Shown: positions 1 through 9,186, counted from the first letter of the stretch. The stretch is DNA of 64,000 bases from Parasphingorhabdus cellanae (GCF_017498565.1 NZ_CP071794.1:3524001-3588000); one strand, 5' to 3'. The notes: a model not told the origin generated them from the sequence alone. Made by a program: numbers and translations.

Positions 1-1
1 G

Positions 2-358
2 CTCATTGTCGATTATAATGGAGAAGCTTTCGGCCGTGCCAACGCAGGTGCGGACGCAACATTCTCGCTGGCGAAATTGGTATCCCACGCTGCAAAAACA
101 AGGCCCCTTTGTGCGGGATCGATCATTGGATCTGGCACTGTATCCAATCAGGATGAAAATGGAGGAGCTGGCAAGCCAGTCAATGAAGGTGGCCTTGGAT
201 ATTCATGTATTGCAGAAATTCGGATGATTGAAACGATCCGTGACGGCGAAGCGAAAACACCATTTATGGTGGCTGGCGATACGGTTAAAGTGGAGATGCT
301 AGATAGAGAGGGGCAGTCGATTTTCGGAGCAATTGATCAGACTGTTGAGGGGGTTTGA
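2..358 (+). CDS. Fumarylacetoacetate hydrolase family protein, C-terminal part
   Basis: The reading frame is already open at the window edge, so the start lies outside. About 118 residues are visible, ending in TGA. The visible part carries motifs usual in the C-terminal half of the FAH fold: a GSGTVSN stretch followed by a conserved ECIRMIET-like segment (here AEIRMIET) and the end of the beta-roll. Family members hydrolyse or decarboxylate acylpyruvate-type intermediates in aromatic and amino-acid breakdown; the exact substrate cannot be told from this part. The stop codon overlaps the ATG of the following CoA-transferase subunit by one base, so the genes are almost certainly one operon, which suggests a catabolic pathway ending in a 3-oxoacid. 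Confidence 0.85.
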   Translation, partial: LIVDYNGEAFGRANAGADATFSLAKLVSHAAKTRPLCAGSIIGSGTVSNQDENGGAGKPVNEGGLGYSCIAEIRMIETIRDGEAKTPFMVAGDTVKVEMLDREGQSIFGAIDQTVEGV

Positions 359-1068
359 TGAAGAAGATTTATTCTGACGCGGCAACCGCTTTGGACGGGT
401 TGTTATTTGATGGCATGCATTTATGCGTCGGTGGTTTTGGATTATGCGGGATACCGGAGCGGCTGATTGATGCGATTCAGGCAGACGGGGTGAAGGATCT
501 CACCATTGCCTCCAACAATGCCGGGATTGATAATGAAGGCTTGGGCAAATTGCTGCGGTCCAAGCAAGTTAAAAAGATGATCTCATCCTATGTCGGCGAG
601 AATAAGGAGTTTGAAAGACAATATTTGTCCGGAGAGCTGGAAGTGGAATTCTGCCCGCAAGGAACCTTGGCCGAGCGCTGCCGCGCTGGCGGCGCCGGGA
701 TACCCGGCTTCTATACCAAGACGGGTGTCGGCACGCAGGTGGCAGACGGCAAGGAAGTCAAAAGCTTCGACGGCGAAGATTATATTCTTGAACGCGGGAT
801 TTTTGCCGACCTTTGCCTGATAAAAGGCTGGAAGGCAGACAAGGCGGGCAATTTGATTTTCCGCAAAACCGCCCGCAATTTCAATGCACCAATGGCAACA
901 GCAGGGAAGATATGCGTCGCAGAAGTCGAGGAAATTGTCGAAGTTGGCGAGCTGGACCCCGATGCGATCCACTTACCAAGCATCTATGTCAAACGCCTGA
1001 TTGACGGCTCACCCTATGACAAGAAGATAGAATTTCGCATGACCCGCGAACGGGAGACCGCATCATGA
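358..1068 (+). CDS. scoA: 3-oxoacid CoA-transferase subunit A
   Basis: This is a protein of 236 residues, the normal size for the alpha subunit of succinyl-CoA:3-ketoacid CoA-transferase. The N-terminal glycine-rich motif [10 protein letters not shown] is the family I CoA-transferase signature of this subunit. The enzyme moves CoA from succinyl-CoA to a 3-oxoacid such as acetoacetate in the cytoplasm. I chose ATG at 358, which overlaps the stop of the previous gene (TGATG); an in-frame TTG at 355 is less likely. Its own stop overlaps the start of subunit B by four bases (ATGA), which supports translational coupling of the two subunits. Acetoacetate versus 3-oxoadipate specificity is not resolved. 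Confidence 0.93.
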   Translation: MKKIYSDAATALDGLLFDGMHLCVGGFGLCGIPERLIDAIQADGVKDLTIASNNAGIDNEGLGKLLRSKQVKKMISSYVGENKEFERQYLSGELEVEFCPQGTLAERCRAGGAGIPGFYTKTGVGTQVADGKEVKSFDGEDYILERGIFADLCLIKGWKADKAGNLIFRKTARNFNAPMATAGKICVAEVEEIVEVGELDPDAIHLPSIYVKRLIDGSPYDKKIEFRMTRERETAS

Positions 1069-1706
1069 GCTGGGACCGCAATCAAATGGCCGCGCGTGCG
1101 GCGCAAGAACTGCAAGACGGCTATTATGTCAATCTTGGCATTGGCATCCCTACCCTGGTGGCCAATCACATACCCGGTGGTGTCGAAGTGACGTTGCAAA
1201 GCGAGAATGGCATGTTGGGCATTGGTCCGTTTCCTTATGAAGACGAGATTGATGCCGATCTGATCAACGCGGGCAAACAAACGATCAGCGCATTACCCTC
1301 GTCCAGCTACTTTGGCAGCGCCGATAGTTTTGCGATGATCCGCGGCGGGCATATTGACCTGACCGTATTGGGCGCCATGGAAGTGGCCCAAAATGGCGAT
1401 ATCGCCAACTGGATGATTCCCGGGAAAATGATCAAGGGCATGGGCGGTGCCATGGATCTGGTTGCAGGCGTCAAGAAAATCATCGTGGTCATGGACCACT
1501 GCGCGAAAGACGGCAGCCCCAAGTTCATTCCGCAATGCACATTACCATTAACCGGCACCAACGTCGTGGATATGATTATCACCGACCTCGCCGTTTTTCA
1601 CCGTCCCGACCATGACAGCCCGTTCAAACTGATCGAATTAGCGCCTGACGTGACCGCAGATGAAGTCTCGGCAAAAACCACTGCATCCTATGAAATAGAA
1701 TTGTGA
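1065..1706 (+). CDS. scoB: 3-oxoacid CoA-transferase subunit B
   Basis: This is a protein of 213 residues matching the beta subunit of SCOT-type CoA-transferases. The active-site glutamate is in the motif SENGMLG (Glu47), the residue that forms the glutamyl-CoA thioester in this family. A glycine-rich GIGIPTLV segment near residue 25 is also typical. The gene overlaps subunit A by four bases and ends the visible operon. The next coding gene starts about 660 bases later, after non-coding DNA. Confidence 0.94.
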   Translation: MSWDRNQMAARAAQELQDGYYVNLGIGIPTLVANHIPGGVEVTLQSENGMLGIGPFPYEDEIDADLINAGKQTISALPSSSYFGSADSFAMIRGGHIDLTVLGAMEVAQNGDIANWMIPGKMIKGMGGAMDLVAGVKKIIVVMDHCAKDGSPKFIPQCTLPLTGTNVVDMIITDLAVFHRPDHDSPFKLIELAPDVTADEVSAKTTASYEIEL

Positions 1707-1939
1707 TGCTATCCTTTTGATCGGGGAACACATTGCCATTAAATTTAGATATTCGATCAGGTGCAATAACTTTTCTATTTTGCAACATAGTTGCAATGTA
1801 GCCGCTAACCGCGCCTGCTCATGGAGAAGATGAAGCACTATCTAGCTTCCGTTTGCAAACCTTTGCTTATTCGCTTGGTATTGATGATTCACCCATCTGG
1901 TAACGAGCAAACCTTGAGCTGATAAATATATTGAAGCTA
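1707..1939. other. Intergenic stretch after scoB
   Basis: I see no coding region here on either strand. The stretch is AT-rich compared with its surroundings and contains one short inverted repeat (1780-1796, listed separately). Together with the aldolase remnant that follows, it forms the boundary between the scoAB operon and the uronate island. Confidence 0.6.
1780..1796. promoter_or_regulatory. Short perfect inverted repeat, possible operator
   Basis: TTGCAAC and GTTGCAA are separated by ATA, giving a 17-base element with perfect seven-base arms. The size and symmetry suit a dimeric repressor site, but no adjacent gene has a start suited to regulation by it, so the role is unknown. It is too AT-rich and lacks a T-run for a terminator call. 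Confidence 0.3.
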
Positions 1940-2090
1940 CTAGGATTTAGAATTGAGGCGGCGTAAGGTAACGGTTTTCTTTGCCTCTTTAGCCACAACT
2001 ATGTCGAGCGCAACATCTAAGATCATGTCTTCCTGACCGCCGACTATTCCACGTTTTCTCACTTCAATTAAAATTGGTCGTGTGTCTATG
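1940..2090 (-). pseudogene. Remnant of 4-hydroxy-2-oxovalerate aldolase (C-terminal end)
   Basis: On the minus strand a stretch of about 45 codons reads [13 protein letters not shown], then [18 protein letters not shown], and ends in TAG at 1942-1940. The GGQEDM(I)xDVAL motif is the conserved C-terminus of 4-hydroxy-2-oxovalerate aldolase (HOA aldolase, DmpG/MhpE family) of meta-cleavage pathways. Upstream in the same frame there is a stop codon near 2097, and no other part of the aldolase can be followed, so about 85 percent of the gene is missing. It is most likely a decayed relic of an aromatic-degradation cluster. The assignment rests on one motif, but that motif is distinctive. Confidence 0.6.
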
Positions 2091-2291
2091 CCGTGATCAA
2101 AAGCCCGTTAGATCAATAATTCTTTTTCCAGCACCTGCCATAAGTTTGTGATGCTTCCGAGGTGCGCCAGCGGAAGTAGTATCAAATACTACCACGAGAG
2201 CCAAAAAGTCACTCCGGCGAGTGCTTACTTTGGTAAAGTAAAATCATCATCAAAAAGAGAGAGAAAAAAAGGGGCAGGTCATTTGCGTCTA

Positions 2292-2307
2292 TTGACACCG
2301 GTATCAA
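2292..2307. promoter_or_regulatory. Putative LacI-family operator upstream of the lyase gene
   Basis: TTGACACCGGTATCAA is a 16-base near-perfect palindrome with only one mismatched pair, centred on CCGG. It shares the core GACACCGGT with three further sites in this island (two at 3777-3820 and one at 9291-9304). It lies 60 bases upstream of the chosen lyase start. LacI-family dimers bind palindromes with a central CG, and a LacI-type gene is present in the island, so control by that repressor is inferred. Confidence 0.55.
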
Positions 2308-2366
2308 TCAGGAGCAGTCTCTCGCCGTTCTCGCTAGGGCAAGTGTTACAGGAGGTTGCTTCACAG

Positions 2367-3620
2367 ATGTTATATAAAACATTGTTTCCGTGGCTTGATT
2401 TTCTCAGGTTCGTCCACTTAGGTGCGCTGGTCGGCGGATTAGGTATAGCTAGCTGTACTCCTCAAGTCACAGCTAGTCAGGCCGCTCTGGCCGTCCCAAA
2501 TCCAGGCTCTATGAGTATTTGCGAGCCGGCTTCTATTGCCGTGAGCGAAAGACCGCGCTTACTGGAAAAGGCCGACGATATGCTCGCATCTAAGCCGCGT
2601 ACCGTGACAGCCGATCAATCGGAACGCAGCGAAGGTGGGCAGCACGATTTCTATTCCGAAGGTGACTATTGGTGGCCGGTGCCAGGCAAACCAAATGCAC
2701 CCTATGAACAACGCGACGGTCAGACGAACCCTAATAATTTCGTGGCTCACCGGCTTTCGATGATGCGCCTTGCCGATCATATTGGAACGCTAGTCTCGGC
2801 TTGGAAGTTAACGGGTAATGCTGCCTACTCAGATGCGGCACTAAGACATTTGAATGCGTGGTTCGTTGCTCCCGAAACGAAGATGGTACCGCGGTTGCTT
2901 TATGCGCAAGCGATCAAGGGCCGACATACTGGTCGGAGTATTGGCCTGATTGATACACTTCACCTCGTAGAGGTCGCGCGAGGCGCAAAGCTGCTGATCG
3001 ATGGCAATGCAGTGCCGGAGACGGAAGCGACAGCTATTCGCCAATGGTTTGGTGACTATTCAACGTGGATGAATACCCATCCATACGGCATCGAAGAGCG
3101 CGATTGGTATAATAACCATTCCATTGCCTGGTCTCTGCAGGTTGCAGCTTTTGCTGACCTTGCCGGAGATAAGGGCTTGATGCATCTGGTCAGGAAAAAA
3201 TACAAGACCGTTTACCTGCCAACGATGATGGACGAAAATGGCGGTTTTCCAAAGGAACTTTCGCGGACCAAGCCTTATGGCTATTCCTTATTCGTGATCG
3301 ATCTGATGGCCGGCATCGCCCAGATCGCTTCCACGCCAGATGACAATTTGTGGGAGTTTACCACGCCAAATGGACGGTCGATGGCATTGGGGATAAATTT
3401 TCTCTTCCCCTATGTCGCGGATAAATCGAAGTGGCCCTACGATAAGGACATTCAATATTGGGATGACTGGCCTGTAAGGCACCCGTTTCTTCTCCTCGGC
3501 GGTCTCGCCAAAAAGCGCTGCGATCTGGTAGAATTGGCGATGAGCCTGCCTGCTGAAAGCGAGGTTTACGAGGTGAGGCGGAACTGGCCTCTCCGCCATC
3601 CCTTGATATGGATGAGATGA
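2367..3620 (+). CDS. Alginate-lyase-fold polysaccharide lyase, lipoprotein
   Basis: This is a predicted 417-residue alginate-lyase-domain protein (PL5/PL38-like alpha/alpha toroid). I chose ATG 2367 because AGGAGG lies at 2350-2355 and because it gives a clean signal ending in the lipobox IASC (Cys30); an open frame further upstream to 2148 has no sensible N-terminus. Family features are NPNNFVAHR near 121-129, the catalytic pair in NNHS (Asn250, His251), and SRTKPYGY (Arg300 with Tyr304 or Tyr306), which matches the Asn-His-Arg-Tyr arrangement of these lyases. It would cleave an acidic polysaccharide by beta-elimination, probably anchored in the outer membrane or periplasm. Because the neighbours belong to the glucuronate branch, glucuronan or another glucuronate-containing polymer is a plausible substrate; alginate cannot be excluded. 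Confidence 0.82.
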   Translation: MLYKTLFPWLDFLRFVHLGALVGGLGIASCTPQVTASQAALAVPNPGSMSICEPASIAVSERPRLLEKADDMLASKPRTVTADQSERSEGGQHDFYSEGDYWWPVPGKPNAPYEQRDGQTNPNNFVAHRLSMMRLADHIGTLVSAWKLTGNAAYSDAALRHLNAWFVAPETKMVPRLLYAQAIKGRHTGRSIGLIDTLHLVEVARGAKLLIDGNAVPETEATAIRQWFGDYSTWMNTHPYGIEERDWYNNHSIAWSLQVAAFADLAGDKGLMHLVRKKYKTVYLPTMMDENGGFPKELSRTKPYGYSLFVIDLMAGIAQIASTPDDNLWEFTTPNGRSMALGINFLFPYVADKSKWPYDKDIQYWDDWPVRHPFLLLGGLAKKRCDLVELAMSLPAESEVYEVRRNWPLRHPLIWMR

Positions 3621-3776
3621 TCTAGCTTCGACGCATTTGCTTTTCTAGTGCATCCCCACATCAGGCCAGTCCGACAGAAAAGATGCCAATCAGCGAAATT
3701 CGAGAAATAATTGAGCCGCAATAGCTGTAAATATTAGTCGATGGTTGCAACCGGCAATATTTGTGGTAAGACTAAA

Positions 3777-3820
3777 GGTAACCGGTGTCATTTTTTTATG
3801 TAAAAATGACACCGGTTACC
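3777..3820. promoter_or_regulatory. Double operator: 19-bp perfect inverted repeat with 6-bp spacer
   Basis: The left arm GGTAACCGGTGTCATTTTT (3777-3795) and right arm AAAAATGACACCGGTTACC (3802-3820) are exact reverse complements separated by TTATGT. Each arm holds one 14-base operator (TGACACCGGTTACC), so there are two sites in inverted orientation with centres 30 bases apart, close to three helical turns. The same 14-mer occurs at 9291-9304 between the LacI-type repressor and the TRAP genes. The element lies 87 bases upstream of the receptor gene. A repression-controlled promoter with two dimers on one DNA face, or a tetrameric complex, is the likely reading. As RNA it could also form a strong hairpin, but it stands upstream of a gene rather than after one. 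Confidence 0.7.
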
Positions 3821-3906
3821 GTCGACGACTCCAGAGCGAGTTGCGGCACTCTAAATATGGGGCGGCAAATGATCTGGCGCTTCCAAAATAGAAAGAAGGG
3901 AGAGGA

Positions 3907-6756
3907 ATGATGAAGCGATTTTCTACGTTATTAGTGGGTTCAATGTTGTCGGCTTCAGTATTAGCAATTGCCACGTCAGCCGCAGCACAAGAAGCGCCCG
4001 CAGAGGCCCAAGAAGAAGAAAATATTATTATCGTTGAGGGTATTCGAGAAAGCTTGAACGCCGCTGCTGAATTGAAACGCGATGACAGCCGCATCGTCGA
4101 CCTCATCGTTGCCGAAGATATCGGTAAACTACCGGACAATAACGTTGCAGAGGCTCTGCAGCGTGTTACTGGCGTTGCAATTAATCGTGACTTTGGTGTC
4201 GGTGATAGCGTTTCGATCCGCGGCCTTCCTCAAAACCGGGTTGAAATCAATAGCCGTTCGACTCTGGGCGATGGCCGAAATGGGATCAACTTTCAGGATG
4301 TGCCATCAGAAATTCTCGCTGCGGTTGAAGTCATCAAATCACCAACACCGAAAATGATCGAGGGCGCCCTGGGCGGCACCATCAACCTTCGCACGCTGCG
4401 CCCGTTGGAACTGAAAGAGCCTATCATTTCGTTTTCTGCCAAGGCGGAATATACCGACAAGACCGAAAATTGGGGCCCTATCCTCGGTGCGACGCTCGGC
4501 AAATCGTGGGACATGGGCAGCGCCGGTTCGTTTGGTGTAGTTGCCAGTCTGTCCTACCAAGATCGCACGCTTCGGCAGGATGAGTATCGCTCCAGCCTGG
4601 AAGTGACGAACTTCGATCTGGATGGAGATGGGGCACTAGATGGAAACGTTGTAGAGCCGCGGAACTTCTCTACTTTCATTGATACTGAAAGGCGCGAGCG
4701 CTTGGCAGGAAACGTCACCCTGCAATGGGCGCCAGCTTCTGGCGATGGGATGTTTTATCTCGAAGGAACCTATACTGATCGTAAGGGCAACGACGAGTCC
4801 TTCTCACCCAACTTGATCCAGAATAGCGCCTTGTCCACTCCTGCCGAACGAGCTGCAGGTTTCCGGGTCGATGAAACGCAGCAATTGGTAGGAACGACCG
4901 ATGATGATGTGACCTTCATCAATCGAACGGAGTCGGTTTTCCGCAATACCGAATCACTTAGCGCTGCCTTCGGAGGTGAATGGCAATTCGGAAAGGTAAA
5001 GGTGTCGGGTGAAGTAAGCTATGCGGAATCGAAGACCTTTACCCCGCAAACTGATCTGCGTTTCTGGGGTATCGATCCTGTGGCCGAGGCTGCCAATCCG
5101 GATGGTTTAAACTCGTTCCTTGGTCAAGTCTTCTACGATACGGACAACAAATCGCTGCCCACTGTCGATGTTACGGACGATTCATTGTGGCTTTCACGTG
5201 ATATGTTTGCATTCCGACGGTATGAGAACCGGGAAGACCGGATCAACAATGACGAAACGGCACTTCGCTTTGATATATCCTACGAAGAGCCGTTCGGCTT
5301 GGGCGATTTTATCAAGTCGATAGATATCGGCGCCCGATACACAAACCGTAATTTCGACTCTTCACGAGATCGGCTTTTTATCGACAATATTCATCGTAAC
5401 CTGCGTGATGGTAACGGAGACCTAGCTCTGATCTTCATGGACCAGTTCCCGGCTGGAACCATTCAGGATTTCGATTTCAATGCGTTTCGTGGCAACAACA
5501 CGCCGCTAGATCTTGAGAATTTCGCAATGTTCGATCCGTCAATTCTGCGTGACCGTGATGCCACGCTGCAGATTGTCAGCGACTTGTTGGCTGGCACGAA
5601 TTTCGCAATTACCGACCTGAATTCGGCACTTGTCCCGCAGCTGGACCGCTTCTCGGCCGCCGAAGAAGATACCTATGCGGCCTATGCACAGGTGCAGATC
5701 GACACCGAACTAGGCGGTATTCCGATCGATGCAGTTTTGGGCACGCGCTTCGTTCGTACGGAACTAACTTCGGATGCGTTCAACAATGTGGCAGGCGATT
5801 TCGTGCCGACACAGGATACGAACACTTACAATGACTGGCTGCCAAGCATCAACATTACGGCCGAGGTTGCGAACGACCTGCTGGTTCGTTTTGCTGCGGC
5901 TAAAGTCATGCGCCGACCTGATTTCACCCAGCTGAGTCCAGCGTTGAGACTCAATCAGGATGCGACCTTTGGCCAGCGTGGGAACCCGCAAATCGAACCC
6001 TTCCGCGCCACCCAATATGATGTTTCGATCGAAAAATACTGGGGCAACGGAAATTACGTGTCGCTAGCTGCCTTCTATAAAAGCGTGAGTTCATTCTTCG
6101 ACGAGACGGAAATATGCCTCGACTCGCCGGCGTCGGTGGCAATATCGAATGCCAACCGACGTAACGAGCTTTGCTTCCTCGATGGCCGCGGAGGTGAGCC
6201 TACACTGGCGACACCGGCCTCTGATATCGGGATTCCGACGGCTACGCAGGTCAATGGCGACAGCGGCTCGGTCAAAGGCTTCGAAGTGGGTTACCAGCAC
6301 GCCTTCGATTTTCTACCTGGTGTGTTGAGTGGGCTCGGCGTTACGGCCAATTACACCTTTGCCGACAGCGAAGACCCGAATGGCCGCCCGCTTGAAGATA
6401 TCTCGAAGCATACGGTAAATCTCACGGCCTATTATGAGAAGGGTGGGCTCGGTATGCGCCTTGCCTATACTTATCGTTCACGGTTCCTGGATGACATCCT
6501 CAATGGTCGTGTCCGGCAGTTAGGCGTCTTGCTGGACGAGACTGTCGATGACCCGACCCGCGGCAACTCATTCCGAGAACCGATTGAGCAGTTGGATGCC
6601 TCAATATCCTACGACCTGACCGACTGGTTGACTGTCTCGGCCGATGCTGTGAATCTCACCGGTGAACAAATCAGAGACACCGGAACAAGCAAATCACTTT
6701 GGCGTGTGCTCGAAAGCGACCGCCGGTATACATTTGGTATCCGAGCGAAGTTCTGA
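3907..6756 (+). CDS. TonB-dependent receptor of the uronate island
   Basis: This is a 949-residue outer-membrane receptor. It has a signal peptide ending around the AQEA region (residues 1-28), a TonB-box-like IIIVEG segment near residue 38, a plug domain containing IGKLPDNNVAEALQRVTGV and VSIRGLP, and a beta-barrel ending in the typical aromatic C-terminus (FGIRAKF). Such receptors import oligosaccharides and other large substrates at the expense of TonB energy. The start ATG at 3907 follows GGGAGAGG. Its place between a polysaccharide lyase and uronate catabolic genes suggests that it takes up oligouronates. It is preceded by the double operator at 3777-3820 and followed by a terminator hairpin at 6797. 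Confidence 0.92.
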   Translation: MMKRFSTLLVGSMLSASVLAIATSAAAQEAPAEAQEEENIIIVEGIRESLNAAAELKRDDSRIVDLIVAEDIGKLPDNNVAEALQRVTGVAINRDFGVGDSVSIRGLPQNRVEINSRSTLGDGRNGINFQDVPSEILAAVEVIKSPTPKMIEGALGGTINLRTLRPLELKEPIISFSAKAEYTDKTENWGPILGATLGKSWDMGSAGSFGVVASLSYQDRTLRQDEYRSSLEVTNFDLDGDGALDGNVVEPRNFSTFIDTERRERLAGNVTLQWAPASGDGMFYLEGTYTDRKGNDESFSPNLIQNSALSTPAERAAGFRVDETQQLVGTTDDDVTFINRTESVFRNTESLSAAFGGEWQFGKVKVSGEVSYAESKTFTPQTDLRFWGIDPVAEAANPDGLNSFLGQVFYDTDNKSLPTVDVTDDSLWLSRDMFAFRRYENREDRINNDETALRFDISYEEPFGLGDFIKSIDIGARYTNRNFDSSRDRLFIDNIHRNLRDGNGDLALIFMDQFPAGTIQDFDFNAFRGNNTPLDLENFAMFDPSILRDRDATLQIVSDLLAGTNFAITDLNSALVPQLDRFSAAEEDTYAAYAQVQIDTELGGIPIDAVLGTRFVRTELTSDAFNNVAGDFVPTQDTNTYNDWLPSINITAEVANDLLVRFAAAKVMRRPDFTQLSPALRLNQDATFGQRGNPQIEPFRATQYDVSIEKYWGNGNYVSLAAFYKSVSSFFDETEICLDSPASVAISNANRRNELCFLDGRGGEPTLATPASDIGIPTATQVNGDSGSVKGFEVGYQHAFDFLPGVLSGLGVTANYTFADSEDPNGRPLEDISKHTVNLTAYYEKGGLGMRLAYTYRSRFLDDILNGRVRQLGVLLDETVDDPTRGNSFREPIEQLDASISYDLTDWLTVSADAVNLTGEQIRDTGTSKSLWRVLESDRRYTFGIRAKF

Positions 6757-6796
6757 TGTTGTCGGCGAAGCTTTGCGGCCGCCGCGAATTTGGGGG

Positions 6797-6834
6797 AGAG
6801 CCGCAGGATTTCATGTCCTGTGGCTCTTGCTTTT
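6797..6834 (+). terminator. Rho-independent terminator-like hairpin after the receptor gene
   Basis: AGAGCCGCAGGA (6797-6808) pairs with TCCTGTGGCTCT (6816-6827), with one G-U pair and a seven-base loop, and is followed by TGCTTTTA. The T-run is short, so termination may be partial, which would lower expression of the dehydratase gene 73 bases downstream relative to the receptor. Confidence 0.6.
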
Positions 6835-6906
6835 ATGTGATCACCCTGGGTTGTGAGATCCATCCGGCGAAGACACTCTAGCCACAGAATTGAGAGGATG
6901 TTTCCA

Positions 6907-8114
6907 ATGAAAATTATTGCAGCTAAGGTCATCGTCACTTGTCCCGGGCGAAATTTCGTGACGCTCAAGGTTGAGACCGATGAAGGCGTCTACGGCATCG
7001 GCGATGCAACCTTGAACGGGCGCGAACTTTCGGTTGTCTCCTATCTTGAGGAACATGTGATCCCCTGCCTGATCGGCATGGACCCACAGCGGATCGAGGA
7101 CATCTGGCAATATCTCTATCGCGGAGCTTATTGGCGACGCGGACCGGTAACCATGCGGGCCATCGCGGCAGTCGATGTTGCCCTGTGGGACATCAAGGGC
7201 AAGGTAGCGGGCATGCCCTTGTATCAGCTGTTGGGAGGCAAGAGCCGTGAACGCATCATGGTCTATGGCCATGCCAATGGCTCCGACATTGCGGAAACAG
7301 TCGATGCGGTCGGCGAGTATATCGAGATGGGTTACAAGGCGATCCGCGCGCAAACGGGCGTTCCTGGTATCAAGGATGCTTATGGCGTAGGACGTGGTAA
7401 GCTTTATTATGAGCCAGCGGACGCCGCCCTGCCAAGCGTGACTGGCTGGGACACACGCAAAGCACTCAATATTGTTCCCAAACTATTCGAGAAGCTGCGC
7501 GATACTTATGGTTTCGACCATCATTTGCTGCATGATGGTCACCACAGATACACGCCGCAAGAGGCTGCCAATCTCGGCAAATTACTGGAGCCGTATCAGC
7601 TCTTCTGGCTGGAAGATCTTACCCCGGCGGAAAACCAAGAGGCGTTTCAGTTGATCCGTCAACACACCACGACACCACTTGCCGTAGGTGAAGTTTTCAA
7701 TACAATTTGGGACGCAAAGGACCTGATTCAAAACCAGTTGATTGACTATATCCGTGCGACAATCGTGGGGGCAGGGGGACTCACCCATCTGCGCCGGATC
7801 GCAGATCTCGCCGCGCTTTTTCAGATCCGCACCGGCTGTCATGGCGCCACCGATCTTTCACCTGTCACTATGGGCACTGCGCTCCATTTCGACAGTTGGG
7901 TCCCCAATTTTGGTATTCAGGAATATATGCGCCATAGTGAGGAGACCAATGCTGTGTTCCTGCATGATTATCGTTTTGAGGATGGATATCTGATCTGCGG
8001 ACAATCCCCGGCCACGGGGTCGACATCGACGAGAAACTGGCGGCGAAATACCCTTATGAACGCGCCTTCCTTCCGGTAGCTCGCCTAGAAGACGGCACGA
8101 TGTGGAACTGGTAA
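6907..8114 (+). pseudogene. manD: D-mannonate dehydratase (ManD, enolase superfamily) with a frameshift near the 3' end
   Basis: The protein begins [10 protein letters not shown] at ATG 6907 behind GAGAGG. It is homologous throughout to ManD-type mannonate dehydratases, which convert D-mannonate to 2-keto-3-deoxygluconate. Visible features include [13 protein letters not shown], the metal-ligand region [15 protein letters not shown] and [10 protein letters not shown]. The original frame runs to a stop at 8079 with an unrelated tail after about residue 368. The conserved family C-terminus ([19 protein letters not shown] through to GTMWNW) is present in another frame and ends at 8114. Adding one G near 8010 (CCCCGGCC to CCCCGGGCC) joins the two into a normal 402-residue protein. 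It is either a recent pseudogene or a sequencing indel. Confidence 0.85.
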
Positions 8115-8139
8115 TGAGGGCGCGGGTTGCTGCGCACGT

Positions 8140-9186
8140 CTATGACAATATTGCGGACTTCCGTTCAATAATATGCGAGGATATAATAACCGTCTTAAGC
8201 TCCTCGGCGTCAGGCGCCAGTTGAACGAAACCTGGTACCAGTTTCTGTGCTGCTAGTCTGCCCATCTGTTCTATCGGCCAATGAACCGTGCTCAACGCTG
8301 GCCAGACATGGGTGGCCGTTGCCGAATTATCGAAACCAACCACTGCTAACTCGTCGGGGATTTGGACCGCTAGCTCGTTTGCGGCGTGCATCACTCCAGC
8401 GGACATTTCGTCATTGCTTGCAAAGACTGCTGTCGGTCGCTGTGCTAGGGCGAGAAGCTTTCGCCCAGCTTCAAGACCGGCGTCGAAACGATAATTGCCA
8501 AGCACAACAAGATCAGGATCGAGCTTGACCGCTGCTTCACGCAGCGCGTCGTGAAAACCCGCTTCGCGTTCGATCGGCGAGCGGAATCCCGCTGGGCCGC
8601 GGACAAAGCCGATGCGCTTGTGACCCTGTGCGATTAATGCGCCGATCATTTGCTTTACAATCTCGCGGTCGTTCGAGGCAACGCAGCGGCTATCCTCGTC
8701 GAGAATGGCAGAGCCGACCCGAATATAGTCGATCTCCAGACGTTTACAAAGATCGGCGATATCATCCCTTTCGGAAATAGGTGGCAGGAGCATCACACCA
8801 AGAGGCCGTTGTTTGACCAGGAATGTTTCGATATCCTCCAACAACAGGTCCGATCTCCGATCGACCGGCCGGACCGCTAAGGCGAGATCGGTATCCCGGA
8901 TCGCCGAAAGTACGCCCTTTTGAAAATTGAGCACGGTCTGGCCATTGGGATTGTCATAGAGCAGAGCGAGCAAGAAATTGCGCCGCAATGCGAGCGCCCG
9001 TGCTTGAGGATTGGGCACGTAGCCCAATTCGGCAACGGCAGCAGCTATTTTCTTGCGCAGCCGTTCGCTCACCAGAGGCGAATTGTTAATGAAGCGGCTG
9101 ACGGTTTTCTTCGACACGCCAGCCAGAGCTGCAACGTCGTTAATTGTCGGGGTGCTCCGCGATGCTTTTATATCGCTCCTTGCCAT
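8140..9186 (-). CDS. LacI-family transcriptional regulator
   Basis: This is a 348-residue repressor with an N-terminal LacI helix-turn-helix (INDVAALAGVSKKTVSRFIN, about residues 14-33), a hinge region with NPQARALALR, and a periplasmic-binding-protein-like effector domain. I chose ATG 9186 (MARSDIK...) because it puts the helix-turn-helix close to the N-terminus; the frame stays open to 9306, but that extension would start inside the operator. It is transcribed away from the TRAP genes, and an operator-like TGACACCGGTTACC lies in the divergent region. It is the likely local regulator of the uronate island and of itself. The effector is unknown; a uronate or aldonate intermediate is a reasonable guess. 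Confidence 0.9.
   Translation of the reverse strand: MARSDIKASRSTPTINDVAALAGVSKKTVSRFINNSPLVSERLRKKIAAAVAELGYVPNPQARALALRRNFLLALLYDNPNGQTVLNFQKGVLSAIRDTDLALAVRPVDRRSDLLLEDIETFLVKQRPLGVMLLPPISERDDIADLCKRLEIDYIRVGSAILDEDSRCVASNDREIVKQMIGALIAQGHKRIGFVRGPAGFRSPIEREAGFHDALREAAVKLDPDLVVLGNYRFDAGLEAGRKLLALAQRPTAVFASNDEMSAGVMHAANELAVQIPDELAVVGFDNSATATHVWPALSTVHWPIEQMGRLAAQKLVPGFVQLAPDAEELKTVIISSHIIERKSAILS

Noticed and set aside
2148..2366. Upstream extension of the lyase frame by 73 codons
   Set aside because: The extension has no signal peptide or family similarity, would cover the operator at 2292, and a strong ribosome-binding site stands before ATG 2367.
3777..3820. Reading the inverted repeat as a transcription terminator of the lyase gene
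   Set aside because: It stands about 160 bases behind the lyase and 87 before the receptor, the arms contain the operator sequence found elsewhere alone, and the symmetric A/T tracts are explained by the double operator. A secondary terminator role cannot be fully excluded.
6210..6690. GACACCGG strings inside the receptor gene as further operators
   Set aside because: They lack the palindromic second half and lie in conserved coding sequence.
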